A stretch of DNA of 64,000 nucleotides from Paenibacillus sp. (GTDB taxonomy: Bacteria > Bacillota > Bacilli > Paenibacillales > Paenibacillaceae): assembly GCA_017512705.1 (NCBI GenBank), contig JAFWEX010000105.1, positions 1-64,000 on the forward strand, given 5' to 3'. Below, in pieces: positions 45,476 through 53,844 of this stretch. Both the position numbers and the translations under genes were made by a program. The notes under the pieces were generated by a model. The model was given only the letters and a program-made list of their open reading frames with translations. It was not told the DNA's origin and made no database searches. The stretch's first letter is position 1, and each line of letters begins with the position of its first letter.

Positions 45476-46861
45476 ATGGAACCTACAACTACGATCCGCT
45501 CAACGATTGAGGATTACATCAGGAAACAGGGATATACCCTTCAGTACTTTGCAGATATATCGGGCGTGAACGCTGGGACGCTCAGTGCAATCATTAAGGG
45601 AACTCGCCCCATTGCCATGGCACAGCTTGATCTGATCACACAGGGCATGAATCTGGAGGAGGGCCACTTCTACGAGACATACGGTGCAGAGTGCTTCGTG
45701 GAATCGGCTCCCCACTGGCGAAGGCTTGAGCCATTCCTGCAGCGCTGTGCAGAATTGGACAAGCTCGACTGCATCCAGCGAGTGATTCAGCAGGTGACGG
45801 ATGATCGCTCCTATATCTCGGAACTATTTGAAATGGCCGAAGGTATGCTGGAACGTGGTCAGCAACAAGCAGCCCGCATGTTATATGAATGCGTAGCAGA
45901 GTGCGAGAAATACCAGCATTCCGAGCGCCTGGCCTTGTGCCAGTATCGGATATTCACTCTATCGCTAGGTCAGAATCAGCATGATAACCTCCGGGCAGCC
46001 GTGCACTTTGAGCCTTATATTAATCGGCTGGATGAGGAGAGGCAGCTGGATGCGATTAAGGATTTGGCGAATACGTATGCTTCACTTCGATATCGGGACA
46101 AGGTATTTGATCTAGCTGACGAATTAGATCAGAAAACAAAAATTTTACAATCGTATACAAAGAAGAAAATAGATAAAAGAGATAGACTCACTGCCTACCC
46201 TTTATTCGTATATAGAGCTTATTCCAATTTGCTTAAATCATCGGCATGTGAGAAGCAGGGACGTTATGAAGAAGCTTTGCTATATACAGAAGTCTATGCC
46301 AAGCTTGCTAAAGTCTCTGAACCGGATGAAGAGGATCAAATATTTATTGATAAATTTGCTGGTTGGGCAGAAGCCAATACTTATTTATATAAATTAATGA
46401 TGGGTGACTTAAGTGTTTTACCTGTTTATGTTGAATTTATTGAACAAAATGAAGATGAAGTTTTACCTGCAATGATTAATATTTTGGAGGCAGCTAATAA
46501 GTTTGAACAAAATGTTGATGATATTATAAAGAAGTTTAGCGATCGAATTAACTCGGAAATTAACTGTTTAAAAGGATACACTGAGCAGATGAAAAATGAA
46601 GTTTATGCTAGATTCTTGTTGGAGCGTTCTCTCTATCACTTAAATCGTCTTGAATATCGAGAGGGTCTGAAGCAACTTATGCACAGTCTAGCAGAGTCTG
46701 TAAGATTAAATAATCAAACAGATATTATTCGTTGTATTTCCTTATATGAGAAGTACAAAAACATGGGCAACATTGAAATTGAGCATCAATACAAAATTAT
46801 AATGATGGAGGTTCAGAAATCTTATGAAAAAAAAGAAAATCTACTATATAATCTTGCTTAG
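45476..46861 (+). CDS. XRE-TPR regulator 1 (RRNPP-like)
   Basis: A 461-residue cytoplasmic regulator. The N-terminal XRE HTH (residues ~18-60, with YTLQYFADISGVNAGTLSAIIKGTRP) is followed by an all-helical TPR-like region (residues ~75-450, e.g. ARMLYECVAECEKYQHSERLA, EEALLYTEVYAKLA). This layout and length fit NprR/PlcR-type peptide receptors. GGAGG sits 7 bases before the ATG. The first ~640 bases have host-like composition and the remainder is clearly AT-rich, as if the gene were a mosaic. Its 3' end overlaps a small peptide gene in another frame. Confidence 0.8.
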   Translation: MEPTTTIRSTIEDYIRKQGYTLQYFADISGVNAGTLSAIIKGTRPIAMAQLDLITQGMNLEEGHFYETYGAECFVESAPHWRRLEPFLQRCAELDKLDCIQRVIQQVTDDRSYISELFEMAEGMLERGQQQAARMLYECVAECEKYQHSERLALCQYRIFTLSLGQNQHDNLRAAVHFEPYINRLDEERQLDAIKDLANTYASLRYRDKVFDLADELDQKTKILQSYTKKKIDKRDRLTAYPLFVYRAYSNLLKSSACEKQGRYEEALLYTEVYAKLAKVSEPDEEDQIFIDKFAGWAEANTYLYKLMMGDLSVLPVYVEFIEQNEDEVLPAMINILEAANKFEQNVDDIIKKFSDRINSEINCLKGYTEQMKNEVYARFLLERSLYHLNRLEYREGLKQLMHSLAESVRLNNQTDIIRCISLYEKYKNMGNIEIEHQYKIIMMEVQKSYEKKENLLYNLA

Positions 46862-46955
46862 TATTATGATCATTAATGTAAGTCAATTAGCTAATTTTGA
46901 TGGCGATGAAATATTGCAAATAATGGGTATTACGCATGGAGAGGGAAAATTATAA
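46824..46955 (+). CDS. Candidate exported signalling propeptide
   Basis: A 43-codon frame overlapping the last 38 bases of XRE-TPR regulator 1 in a different frame. It begins MKKKKIYYIILL, a basic start with a ~17-residue hydrophobic core, then ends in a hydrophilic tail (NFDGDEILQ, then GITHGEGKL). GGAGG lies 13 bases before the ATG. Size, export signal and position match Phr/PapR/NprX propeptides of RRNPP systems, where a C-terminal fragment is released and re-imported by Opp. A terminator follows at once. The mature peptide cannot be named from sequence. Confidence 0.65.
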   Translation: MKKKKIYYIILLSIMIINVSQLANFDGDEILQIMGITHGEGKL

Positions 46956-46981
46956 CAGTGGGGATATTTTAAAGAGTCAAT

Positions 46982-47018
46982 GAGGTTTACTTTCAAGTAT
47001 TGAGAGTAAGCTTTTTTT
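46982..47018 (+). terminator. Terminator after regulator 1 and its peptide
   Basis: GGTTTACTTTC, loop, GAGAGTAAGC with wobble pairs, then a run of eight T. Confidence 0.75.
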
Positions 47019-47032
47019 TGTATTTTCATAGA

Positions 47033-47061
47033 TTGACCAATGTAAAATACAGGATTAAGAT
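47033..47061 (+). promoter_or_regulatory. Promoter P2 of the XRE-TPR array, same conserved spacer
   Basis: TTGACC-N17-TAAGAT with TGTAAAAT-N2-AGGAT in the spacer, matching P1 at 45394. It would drive regulators 2 to 4. Confidence 0.7.
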
Positions 47062-47122
47062 AACATTTATTATTCTTTATTGAATTATAAGTTATTTATA
47101 TGATGGAGGTGTGATAGTAGAA

Positions 47123-48490
47123 TTGATACATACAATAAGAGTACATATTGAAAAATATATGAGAGAACAAAATCTCAAGTTGCAGCATTTTTCCGATATT
47201 ACAGGAATTAACGTTGGAACATTAAGTGCCATTCTTAAAGGCAACCGGCCGATGTCTATGAACCAACTGGATCAGATCACTTCTGCAATGGGACTAGAAA
47301 AGGGTTTTTTTTATGAAATTTACGGAGTAGAATCCTTCATAGAATCTGCGCCCCACTGGAGACGATTGGAACCATATCTATACGAGTGTGCTGGACTTGG
47401 TAAGCTGGATAGTATACAACAAGTTATTACTCATGTGACGGACGATCGCTCTTATATTGATGAATTATTTGACGTAGCTGAAAGTTTTTTTGCCAGAGGA
47501 TTAAAAGAAGCAGCTCTTATTTTATATGAGTGTGTGGCACACAGTGAGAAGTATCAGCACTCGGAACGATTGGCCTTATGCCAGTACCGCATTTTCCTGC
47601 TCCATAAAACAATCAATAAATTCAATAACCTGAATGCCGCGGTAAAGTTCGAACCCTTTATCGAAAAGTTGAATGAGGAAATACAGCTGGATGCGATTAA
47701 AGATTTAGCTAATTTGTATGGCACGATAAATCTATGGGATAAGGTTTTTGAACTGGCTAATGAATTGATTCTAAGAACTGAATTCCAAGTTCAACTTCAA
47801 TCTATGAGACGAAAAAGAAAAACAAGAATAGCCGCATATCCTTTATTTACTTATAAAGCTTATGCTAATCTGCTCATGGCAAATGTATCTGAAGAACGTA
47901 AGCAATATATGAAAGCTTTGGAGTACACAGATGTTTATGAGGATATTATGGATGGGATTGAGAATCCAACAGAGGAAGAGCAAGAATTAATAGATCGCTT
48001 CAAGGGCTGGGCTGAGGGTAATCGATATTTATACAAAATACTATCAGGTAACTTCGAAGTCTTAAATCGTTACTTGGATTACCTAGATGTTAACCATGAA
48101 GAAATTACAATAGCGTGCACATACATTGTACAGGCGGCTAATCAGTTCTCTTTCAATATTGACCATGCACTAAATAGATATGAAAATTACATTGTACAAA
48201 TTAAAATAGAGAGACATGTAGAAGGTATATATAACGAACAAGCCTCCAATTTTAGATATATACGCTTATTCTACGAATTGGCAAAATATAGATTAAATCA
48301 AAACCAGATCTATCAAGGAATTGATCATCTAATCACTAGTCTTAAACGGTGTGTCTCAAGTAATGACTATATGATGTGTATCAAATGCATTGATTTATAC
48401 GGAAAATATAGAGATCGCGCCAGTAAGACTCAGAAAGAGCAGTATACAAAACTAATAGATAAATTAGGTGTACCGACTTTTCGTTCGTGA
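47123..48490 (+). CDS. XRE-TPR regulator 2
   Basis: About 455 residues, paralogue of regulator 1 over its whole length (HTH LKLQHFSDITGINVGTLSAI; block SAPHWRRLEPYLYECAGL; helical TPR-like body). TTG at 47123 is chosen because alignment with regulators 1 and 4 puts the first residues at IHTIR; a GTG at 47111 lies too close to GGAGG. Composition is AT-rich throughout. Only about 20-30 bases separate it from regulator 3, and no peptide gene is evident there. Confidence 0.78.
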   Translation: MIHTIRVHIEKYMREQNLKLQHFSDITGINVGTLSAILKGNRPMSMNQLDQITSAMGLEKGFFYEIYGVESFIESAPHWRRLEPYLYECAGLGKLDSIQQVITHVTDDRSYIDELFDVAESFFARGLKEAALILYECVAHSEKYQHSERLALCQYRIFLLHKTINKFNNLNAAVKFEPFIEKLNEEIQLDAIKDLANLYGTINLWDKVFELANELILRTEFQVQLQSMRRKRKTRIAAYPLFTYKAYANLLMANVSEERKQYMKALEYTDVYEDIMDGIENPTEEEQELIDRFKGWAEGNRYLYKILSGNFEVLNRYLDYLDVNHEEITIACTYIVQAANQFSFNIDHALNRYENYIVQIKIERHVEGIYNEQASNFRYIRLFYELAKYRLNQNQIYQGIDHLITSLKRCVSSNDYMMCIKCIDLYGKYRDRASKTQKEQYTKLIDKLGVPTFRS

Positions 48491-48517
48491 ATTATCTGGG
48501 AGAGGACGATGAAGACG

Positions 48518-49873
48518 ATGTCCAAAATACGTTTCTATATTGAGAATCACTTAAAGGATAAGGGATATAAACTACAGCAATTTTCTGAAATCGCTGACAT
48601 TAATGTTGGTACATTAAGTGCTATCATCAGAGGAACCAGACTTATTTCAATGAACCAACTAGACCAAATCACCTCTGCGATGGGATTAGAACAGGGATAC
48701 TTTTACGAGATGTACGGTGTTGAATGTTTTATTGAGTCTCCGCCTCATTGGAGAAGATTAGAACCGTATATACACCGTTGCGCTGAGCTTGACAAGCTGG
48801 ATATTATTCAACAAGTCATTATTCATGTGACAGATGATCAATCCTATACTGATGAGCTATTTGATGTAGCAGAGAGTCTTTATAATAAAGGCATGAATGA
48901 ATCTGCACTCATTATATATGAATGTGTGGCAGACAGTGAAAAGTATCAACACTCGGAGCGGTTGGCCCTTTGCCAATACCGTATTTTCCTGCTTCATAAA
49001 ACACTGAGTAAATTTGATAATTTTAATGCCTCAGTAAAGTTTGAACCGTATATTGATAAATTAAATGAGGAAGTGCAATTGGATGCAATTAAAGACTTAG
49101 CCAATGTTTATTGTGCGATACATTTGTGGGACAAGGTCGATGTGTGGTCACGGGAACTAGAACGAAAAGCAGAATTTCAATTGAAATTTCAATCCCGTAG
49201 GCGGAAAAATAAAAAAAGGCTAACAGCCTATCCTCTTTTTACCTATGCAGCTTATGCAAATTTATTAATATCATGCGTTTATGAAGCACGTAAGGAATAT
49301 GAAAAAGCCCTAAAGTATATAGAAAAATACCTGAAGATAATTGAGATTCAGAATCCTACACAAGAAGATCAAAAATTAATAGATTTGTTCCGAATATGGG
49401 GAGAAGGAAGTCAATATGCCTTCGGATTATTGCTTGGTCAGGAGAATTTAATCTCCCCCTATTTGGATTATATTGAAAACAACCCGTTAGAAATATTATC
49501 CGGATTCATAACTATTTTGCAATCGGCTAACCGGTATTCCTTCAACATTGATTATGCTTTGAATAGATTCGAAAATCAGATTAACTTATTCAATACAAAC
49601 ATGCAAATTAAAAGTGGTTATAACGATCAAATGTTAAACTCCATGTATCAAGAATTTTACTATGAATTGGCAAGTTATCAAATAAAAAAACGTAATTATT
49701 CAATTGGAATTGATGCCTTACTTATATGTTTAGATCTCACTTCTTCAAGTAAAGATGATCTGATGTGCGTTAAATGTTTAGATTTATACGGGGAGTATCG
49801 GAGTGAAGCCAATGAAACACAGATGAAAAACTACAAAAATGTAATAGAAAAGTTAAGTTTGCCGACTTTTTGA
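48518..49873 (+). CDS. XRE-TPR regulator 3
   Basis: A 451-residue paralogue (HTH YKLQQFSEIADINVGTLSAI; SPPHWRRLEPYIHRCAELDK; NEEVQLDAIKDLANVY). An ATG nine bases earlier is possible, but alignment with regulator 4 and spacing to GGGAGAGG favour this one. Its middle part is the closest match to the degraded copy at 57518. AT-rich. Cotranscribed with regulators 2 and 4. Confidence 0.78.
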   Translation: MSKIRFYIENHLKDKGYKLQQFSEIADINVGTLSAIIRGTRLISMNQLDQITSAMGLEQGYFYEMYGVECFIESPPHWRRLEPYIHRCAELDKLDIIQQVIIHVTDDQSYTDELFDVAESLYNKGMNESALIIYECVADSEKYQHSERLALCQYRIFLLHKTLSKFDNFNASVKFEPYIDKLNEEVQLDAIKDLANVYCAIHLWDKVDVWSRELERKAEFQLKFQSRRRKNKKRLTAYPLFTYAAYANLLISCVYEARKEYEKALKYIEKYLKIIEIQNPTQEDQKLIDLFRIWGEGSQYAFGLLLGQENLISPYLDYIENNPLEILSGFITILQSANRYSFNIDYALNRFENQINLFNTNMQIKSGYNDQMLNSMYQEFYYELASYQIKKRNYSIGIDALLICLDLTSSSKDDLMCVKCLDLYGEYRSEANETQMKNYKNVIEKLSLPTF

Positions 49874-49907
49874 TAATGATATATCTGGGGAGAGACGGTG
49901 AGAAACG

Positions 49908-51255
49908 ATGTCCAATATACGTTCCTATATTGATAATCACTTGAAAGACAATGGGTATAAACTGCAGCAGTTTTCAGAAATTGTTGACATTAATGTGGGT
50001 ACATTAAGTGCGATCATCAGAAAGAGCCAGACTTATTTCAATGAACCAACTAGACCAGATTACCTCTGCAATGGGTTTGGAACAGGGGTGCTTTTATGAT
50101 ATGTATGGTGTGGAGGGTTTTATTGAATCTGCACCCCATTGGAGACGTTTAGAACCGTTTATATATCGTTGCGCTGAGCTTGATAAGCTGGATATTATAC
50201 AAAAAGTCATTACTCATGTGACAGATGATCATTCATATATAGATGAGTTGTTTGAAGTAGCCGAAGATTTGTATAACAAAGGAATGAAGCAAGCAGCAAT
50301 TATTCTGTATGAATGTGTGTCTGAATGCGAAAAATATCAGCACTCTGAACGCTTGGCTATGTGTCAGTATCGTATATTTTTGATTAGTATGGGATCTGAC
50401 CAAAAAGAAAATATAAGAATTATTTCAAAATTTGAACCTTTTATAGAGCGATTAGATTATGACTATCAATTGGATGCAATTAAGGATTTGGCCAATGCTT
50501 ACTGGGGCTTGCATGAGTGGGATAAAATGAAAGATTTATCTCAAGAACTTGAGAGACGAGCTGACCTGGCTATGAAACAAACTAAAAAGCGTGTATATAA
50601 ATCTCAGTATCCCTTCTTCGTATACAAAGCCTATGCCAACCTACTTTTTTCTAATTATTATGATTACACTAAAAATTATGAAAAAGCCTTAAAATATACT
50701 GATATATATGAGGAATTCATTGAGAATCAAGCAAAAGTTTATGAGGACTATGAAGTTCATCATAAATTTAGAGAATGGGCGAAATTAAACAAATGTTTGT
50801 ATAAAGTCATGATGGGAAAAAAAGAGGTAATCCCTGAATACATTAAATGCATTGAACATCGTGAAGAGGAAATTCTCCATGCGATGGTCAAAATTCTTCA
50901 ATCAGCAAATAGATATCAATATAATATAGATGAATTACTGATTAGGTTTAAAGCTCAGATTGATGATAAATTCAGTGATGAGCGTTCACGAGGAAGATAT
51001 ACTCTACGAAGTTGGTATTATCGAAGAGTAGTGTTATTCTATGAACTGGCCTTTTACTATTCTAACAAGAGGGAGTTTGAACTCGGAGCTGTTTCTCTGT
51101 TAGTAAGTTTAGAGTTAAGTGTTTTTGTCAAAGATGATGTTTTGATCTCAAAATGTGTAAATCTCTATGGGCAGCTTAAGGAGTATTTATCTAATCAAGT
51201 TCATGAAAAATATAAAATCATAATAGATAATATTTATATAAAAGCGAGTTTATAG
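49908..51255 (+). pseudogene. XRE-TPR regulator 4, frameshifted
   Basis: Paralogue interrupted by one extra base near 50021-50027. There the other copies read ATCAGAGGAACCAGA but this one reads ATCAGAAAGAGCCAGA, and the frame shifts inside the HTH. The first frame stops at 50099; the second continues intact from the HTH end to 51255 (PHWRRLEPFIYRCAELDK ... LESQVHEKYK-like end). It may be a sequencing error, a recent inactivation, or a TPR-only product from an internal start. Confidence 0.8.
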
Positions 51256-51258
51256 TTT

Positions 51259-51287
51259 AGCCTACTGCAATCAGTAGGCTTTTTTTA
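51259..51287 (+). terminator. Terminator of the XRE-TPR array
   Basis: AGCCTACTG-CAAT-CAGTAGGCT perfect hairpin followed by seven T. Confidence 0.92.
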
Positions 51288-51451
51288 TTTTTACTTTCTT
51301 AAAAGATAGAGCGCAATGCCTTTTCTAAAGATATGTTTTTACAATATTATGCAAAACATATTATCTTCTAAAAAGCACTTGTAGTCATTAGCCAAACCAA
51401 TAGCTACTCATATTAAATGTTTTTCTAGAATGTCCTAGAGGGGTACATGCC

Positions 51452-51625
51452 ATGAGAGAACTGAGTATCTTGAAAGACCAGATCGAGCAAGGTCGGCAAG
51501 AGTTAAGTCGCTTGGTAGATCAATATGGGATCCCGAATGTAAAAGTGCTTGAGCAATCTATGGCGTTAGATGAGCTAATTAACGAATATAATCGATTTAC
51601 TTTAGGAATGAGCATGAGGAAATGA
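51452..51625 (+). CDS. Spo0E-family aspartyl-phosphate phosphatase-like peptide
   Basis: A 57-residue helical hairpin protein: KDQIEQGRQELSRLVDQYG, then VLEQSMALDELINEYNRF, the S-x-x-LD motif of Spo0E, YnzD and YisI. Such proteins dephosphorylate Spo0A~P and delay sporulation. AGAGGGG precedes the ATG. It stands between the regulator array terminator and the RiPP genes and has a close relative at 58382. Confidence 0.85.
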   Translation: MRELSILKDQIEQGRQELSRLVDQYGIPNVKVLEQSMALDELINEYNRFTLGMSMRK

Positions 51626-51805
51626 GTGATATGTAGTTAAGTTTAATTAAATATTTATATGTCCTTATTTGTGAAATTATTCAAATGATTTAAATATAAT
51701 GTTTTTATGCAAAATATTATATTTTAAAAAAGGGATCAAAATAATAGATTGAATTTTGGAAAAGATTAAATCAATTTTATCTATATTAAACAAGGAGGTG
51801 AATAT

Positions 51806-52021
51806 ATGAAACCAAGTAAACCTGGTAAAGGCAGTAATAAATATCCCGAGTTGAGTAGCGGTGATTTTGGTGTTGGAGCAATCAGATTTCAAAATCCTCC
51901 AAATTCAGGCGGGGGAACAGGGAACACTGGTAGCTGTGGTGTCAATATAAGCTGTGTACTTTGCTGTTGTTGTGGCAAAGGTGGTGGAGCGGATAATGTA
52001 CAAAAACAAATTAAACTATAG
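51806..52021 (+). CDS. RiPP precursor peptide, azole (LAP/TOMM) type
   Basis: A 71-residue peptide behind AAGGAGGTG. The N-terminal leader is charged and ends near RFQNPP (residues 27-32). The core is Gly-, Ser- and Cys-rich (GGGTGNTG, then Cys44, Cys50 and Cys53-56 as four consecutive cysteines, then GKGGG). A short follower, ADNVQKQIKL, closes it. Candidate cyclised residues are the six Cys and Ser43, Ser49, Thr38, Thr41. The adjacent McbB-, McbC- and YcaO-like genes make conversion to thiazoles and oxazoles the likely fate. Length and Gly/Cys core recall microcin B17; sequence identity does not. Confidence 0.85.
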   Translation: MKPSKPGKGSNKYPELSSGDFGVGAIRFQNPPNSGGGTGNTGSCGVNISCVLCCCCGKGGGADNVQKQIKL

Positions 52022-52051
52022 GACTTTTTTTGATTCCCAATAATTTATTGA

Positions 52052-52097
52052 TTCGAGTGCGGCAATATGCGTATTTAGGATATTAGCCGCACTTGAA
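52052..52097 (+). promoter_or_regulatory. Hairpin between precursor and processing genes
   Basis: TTCGAGTGCGGC with GCCGCACTTGAA, 12 pairs (one G-T), 22-base loop, no T-run behind. The place and lack of T-run fit a transcript-stabilising or partial-attenuation element giving excess precursor over enzymes. Confidence 0.6.
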
Positions 52098-52123
52098 GTT
52101 TAAAGCGGAGGTGCCATATCACT

Positions 52124-53017
52124 TTGATTACAGAAGAGTACACTACGTATACATTGAATAACTTTGTCATCTATGAAATAAACTCAAATGAACTAGTTTT
52201 AATGCATAACTATGGGATAGTGAAAATAAAAGAAGCAAGATTAATAGAAGAAATTAAGAAATGGGATAACAATAATATTAAATCAGTCCATGAAAAAGAA
52301 CTTATAGATGTTTTTCAAGAAGATTATTCAAATGCTATAGCATTTTTAGAGAATAATTACATCTTCATTACTAAAGAAGATGTGAACTTCTCAATAGAAA
52401 AATGCGTTTTCTTAAGTAACAATGATGAAATACTTAAAGTGTCCCAAGAGTTTCTTTTTGAGAACCAAAATATGAAAAATTCCATTGTAAATCTTAATGA
52501 AGAAGCGAATAGCACGCTACTTTCAGAGAAGAATAGTAATACTTTATATGTAGTATTTATGAATCCTTACAGTAAAGAAATGGCCAATAAGATTACTTCA
52601 CTTGTAAGAAAGAGTGAGAATTCAATTTTATTGATGAGTTACACGTATAACAACAATTTTTATATTGATTCTCTTTATAGCCCTCAAGCATCTAATCCAT
52701 GTCATTTTTGCCACATAGGTCACATTGAATCACAATTGCGTGTAGATTCTACTGGGAATATCTCTTACCAGCAAATTATCGATTCGATTTATAAAGATGA
52801 ACCCAAATTCAAGGTTCATACTCCTCTTAACAAAAATAATATTTTGAATATACTCTCGTTATTAAGTAATAAAATAAGTAAATATTTCACTTTAAAAAAT
52901 GGTAGAATAATCCATAATGAAGAGTTGCATGAATGTTCTGTATTTGATCTCCAAACAAATAATTACTATACAGATTATTCATTACATTGGGAGCTATGTG
53001 ATTGCTATGAAAAATAA
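52124..53017 (+). CDS. McbB-like leader-binding/E1-type cyclodehydratase partner
   Basis: A 297-residue protein. The N-terminal ~85 residues have the small winged-HTH-like pattern of a RiPP recognition element. The remainder resembles the adenylate-less E1-like part of McbB. Cysteine pairs C193-x2-C196 (NPCHFCHIGH) and C292-x-C294 near the end would form the structural zinc site. It should hold the precursor leader and present the core to the YcaO protein. TTG start with GCGGAGG upstream. It overlaps the next gene by 11 bases. Confidence 0.75.
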   Translation: MITEEYTTYTLNNFVIYEINSNELVLMHNYGIVKIKEARLIEEIKKWDNNNIKSVHEKELIDVFQEDYSNAIAFLENNYIFITKEDVNFSIEKCVFLSNNDEILKVSQEFLFENQNMKNSIVNLNEEANSTLLSEKNSNTLYVVFMNPYSKEMANKITSLVRKSENSILLMSYTYNNNFYIDSLYSPQASNPCHFCHIGHIESQLRVDSTGNISYQQIIDSIYKDEPKFKVHTPLNKNNILNILSLLSNKISKYFTLKNGRIIHNEELHECSVFDLQTNNYYTDYSLHWELCDCYEK

Positions 53018-53834
53018 ATATGTAAGTCTAGAACATAACACAGTGGAAAGGTCATTCACTGATTACATTTACTCTTCTTATATACCAAAGAAAGTTGAGA
53101 ACTATATTCTTAAATTTCATCAAAGCAGTACTTTGCTAAAGTTGCCTGATTCCAAGCACCAATCCATCGATGATAACGTTATCCCATGGCTTGAATATGC
53201 GCAGTACACAGATATCACTCCTGATTATTACGAACAGAAAATTAATCTTAATACAAGCACAGAAGTGAATGTAATCGGAAGTTACAGATCATTTAACAAA
53301 GAGAGACTGTTCAATTTTGCAGAGTTATCCCAATTATTAAATGATGCTTTTATAAGAGATAAACAAAAGGGGTCTAAAAAATATGGTTCTGCTGGTGCTC
53401 TCTATCCCATAGTTCCGTTGGTACTCGTGTTCCAAGATCATGATACTTTAACAAGAGGTGTTTACGTATATGATGGGATAGAACAAACATTGTTAAAAAT
53501 AAAGTCTTGGGCCAAGGACGAAGCGCATCATATCAAAAAGTATGTCTGTCATGATGCAATGGATCTACCGGAAATTTGTATCGCATATGCAGCAGACCTA
53601 CGCAGATCAATAATCAAATATCATATCAGAGGGTACAGACATGCTCTAATAGAGGTAGGAGCCATGAGCCAAGTGTTTAAAAATTCTCTCCATAAAATGA
53701 GTAAAGGTGTCGGAGAGGTGAGTTGGTCTGGATTCAATGATAACGAACTAACTAAACGATGTGGTCTTAATGTGAGATTGTGTCCAATAGTGATGCTTCA
53801 ATGGTTTGGATATACGGATTCAACAGGAAAATGA
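53007..53834 (+). CDS. SagB/McbC-like FMN azoline dehydrogenase
   Basis: A 276-residue nitroreductase-fold enzyme. GSAGALYPIVPLVLVF is the typical SagB/ThcOx element, ELSQLLNDAF precedes it, and the C-terminal half has the conserved IRGYRHALIEVGAMSQ helix. It oxidises azolines to azoles using FMN. The inner ATG is chosen; it lies within the end of the McbB-like gene, so translation is coupled. Confidence 0.82.
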   Translation: MKNKYVSLEHNTVERSFTDYIYSSYIPKKVENYILKFHQSSTLLKLPDSKHQSIDDNVIPWLEYAQYTDITPDYYEQKINLNTSTEVNVIGSYRSFNKERLFNFAELSQLLNDAFIRDKQKGSKKYGSAGALYPIVPLVLVFQDHDTLTRGVYVYDGIEQTLLKIKSWAKDEAHHIKKYVCHDAMDLPEICIAYAADLRRSIIKYHIRGYRHALIEVGAMSQVFKNSLHKMSKGVGEVSWSGFNDNELTKRCGLNVRLCPIVMLQWFGYTDSTGK

Positions 53835-53844
53835 GGTCGATATC

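Noticed and set aside
49908-50099. Separate 63-residue HTH-only gene
   Set aside because: Alignment with the neighbouring paralogues shows it is the front part of regulator 4 cut by a frameshift.
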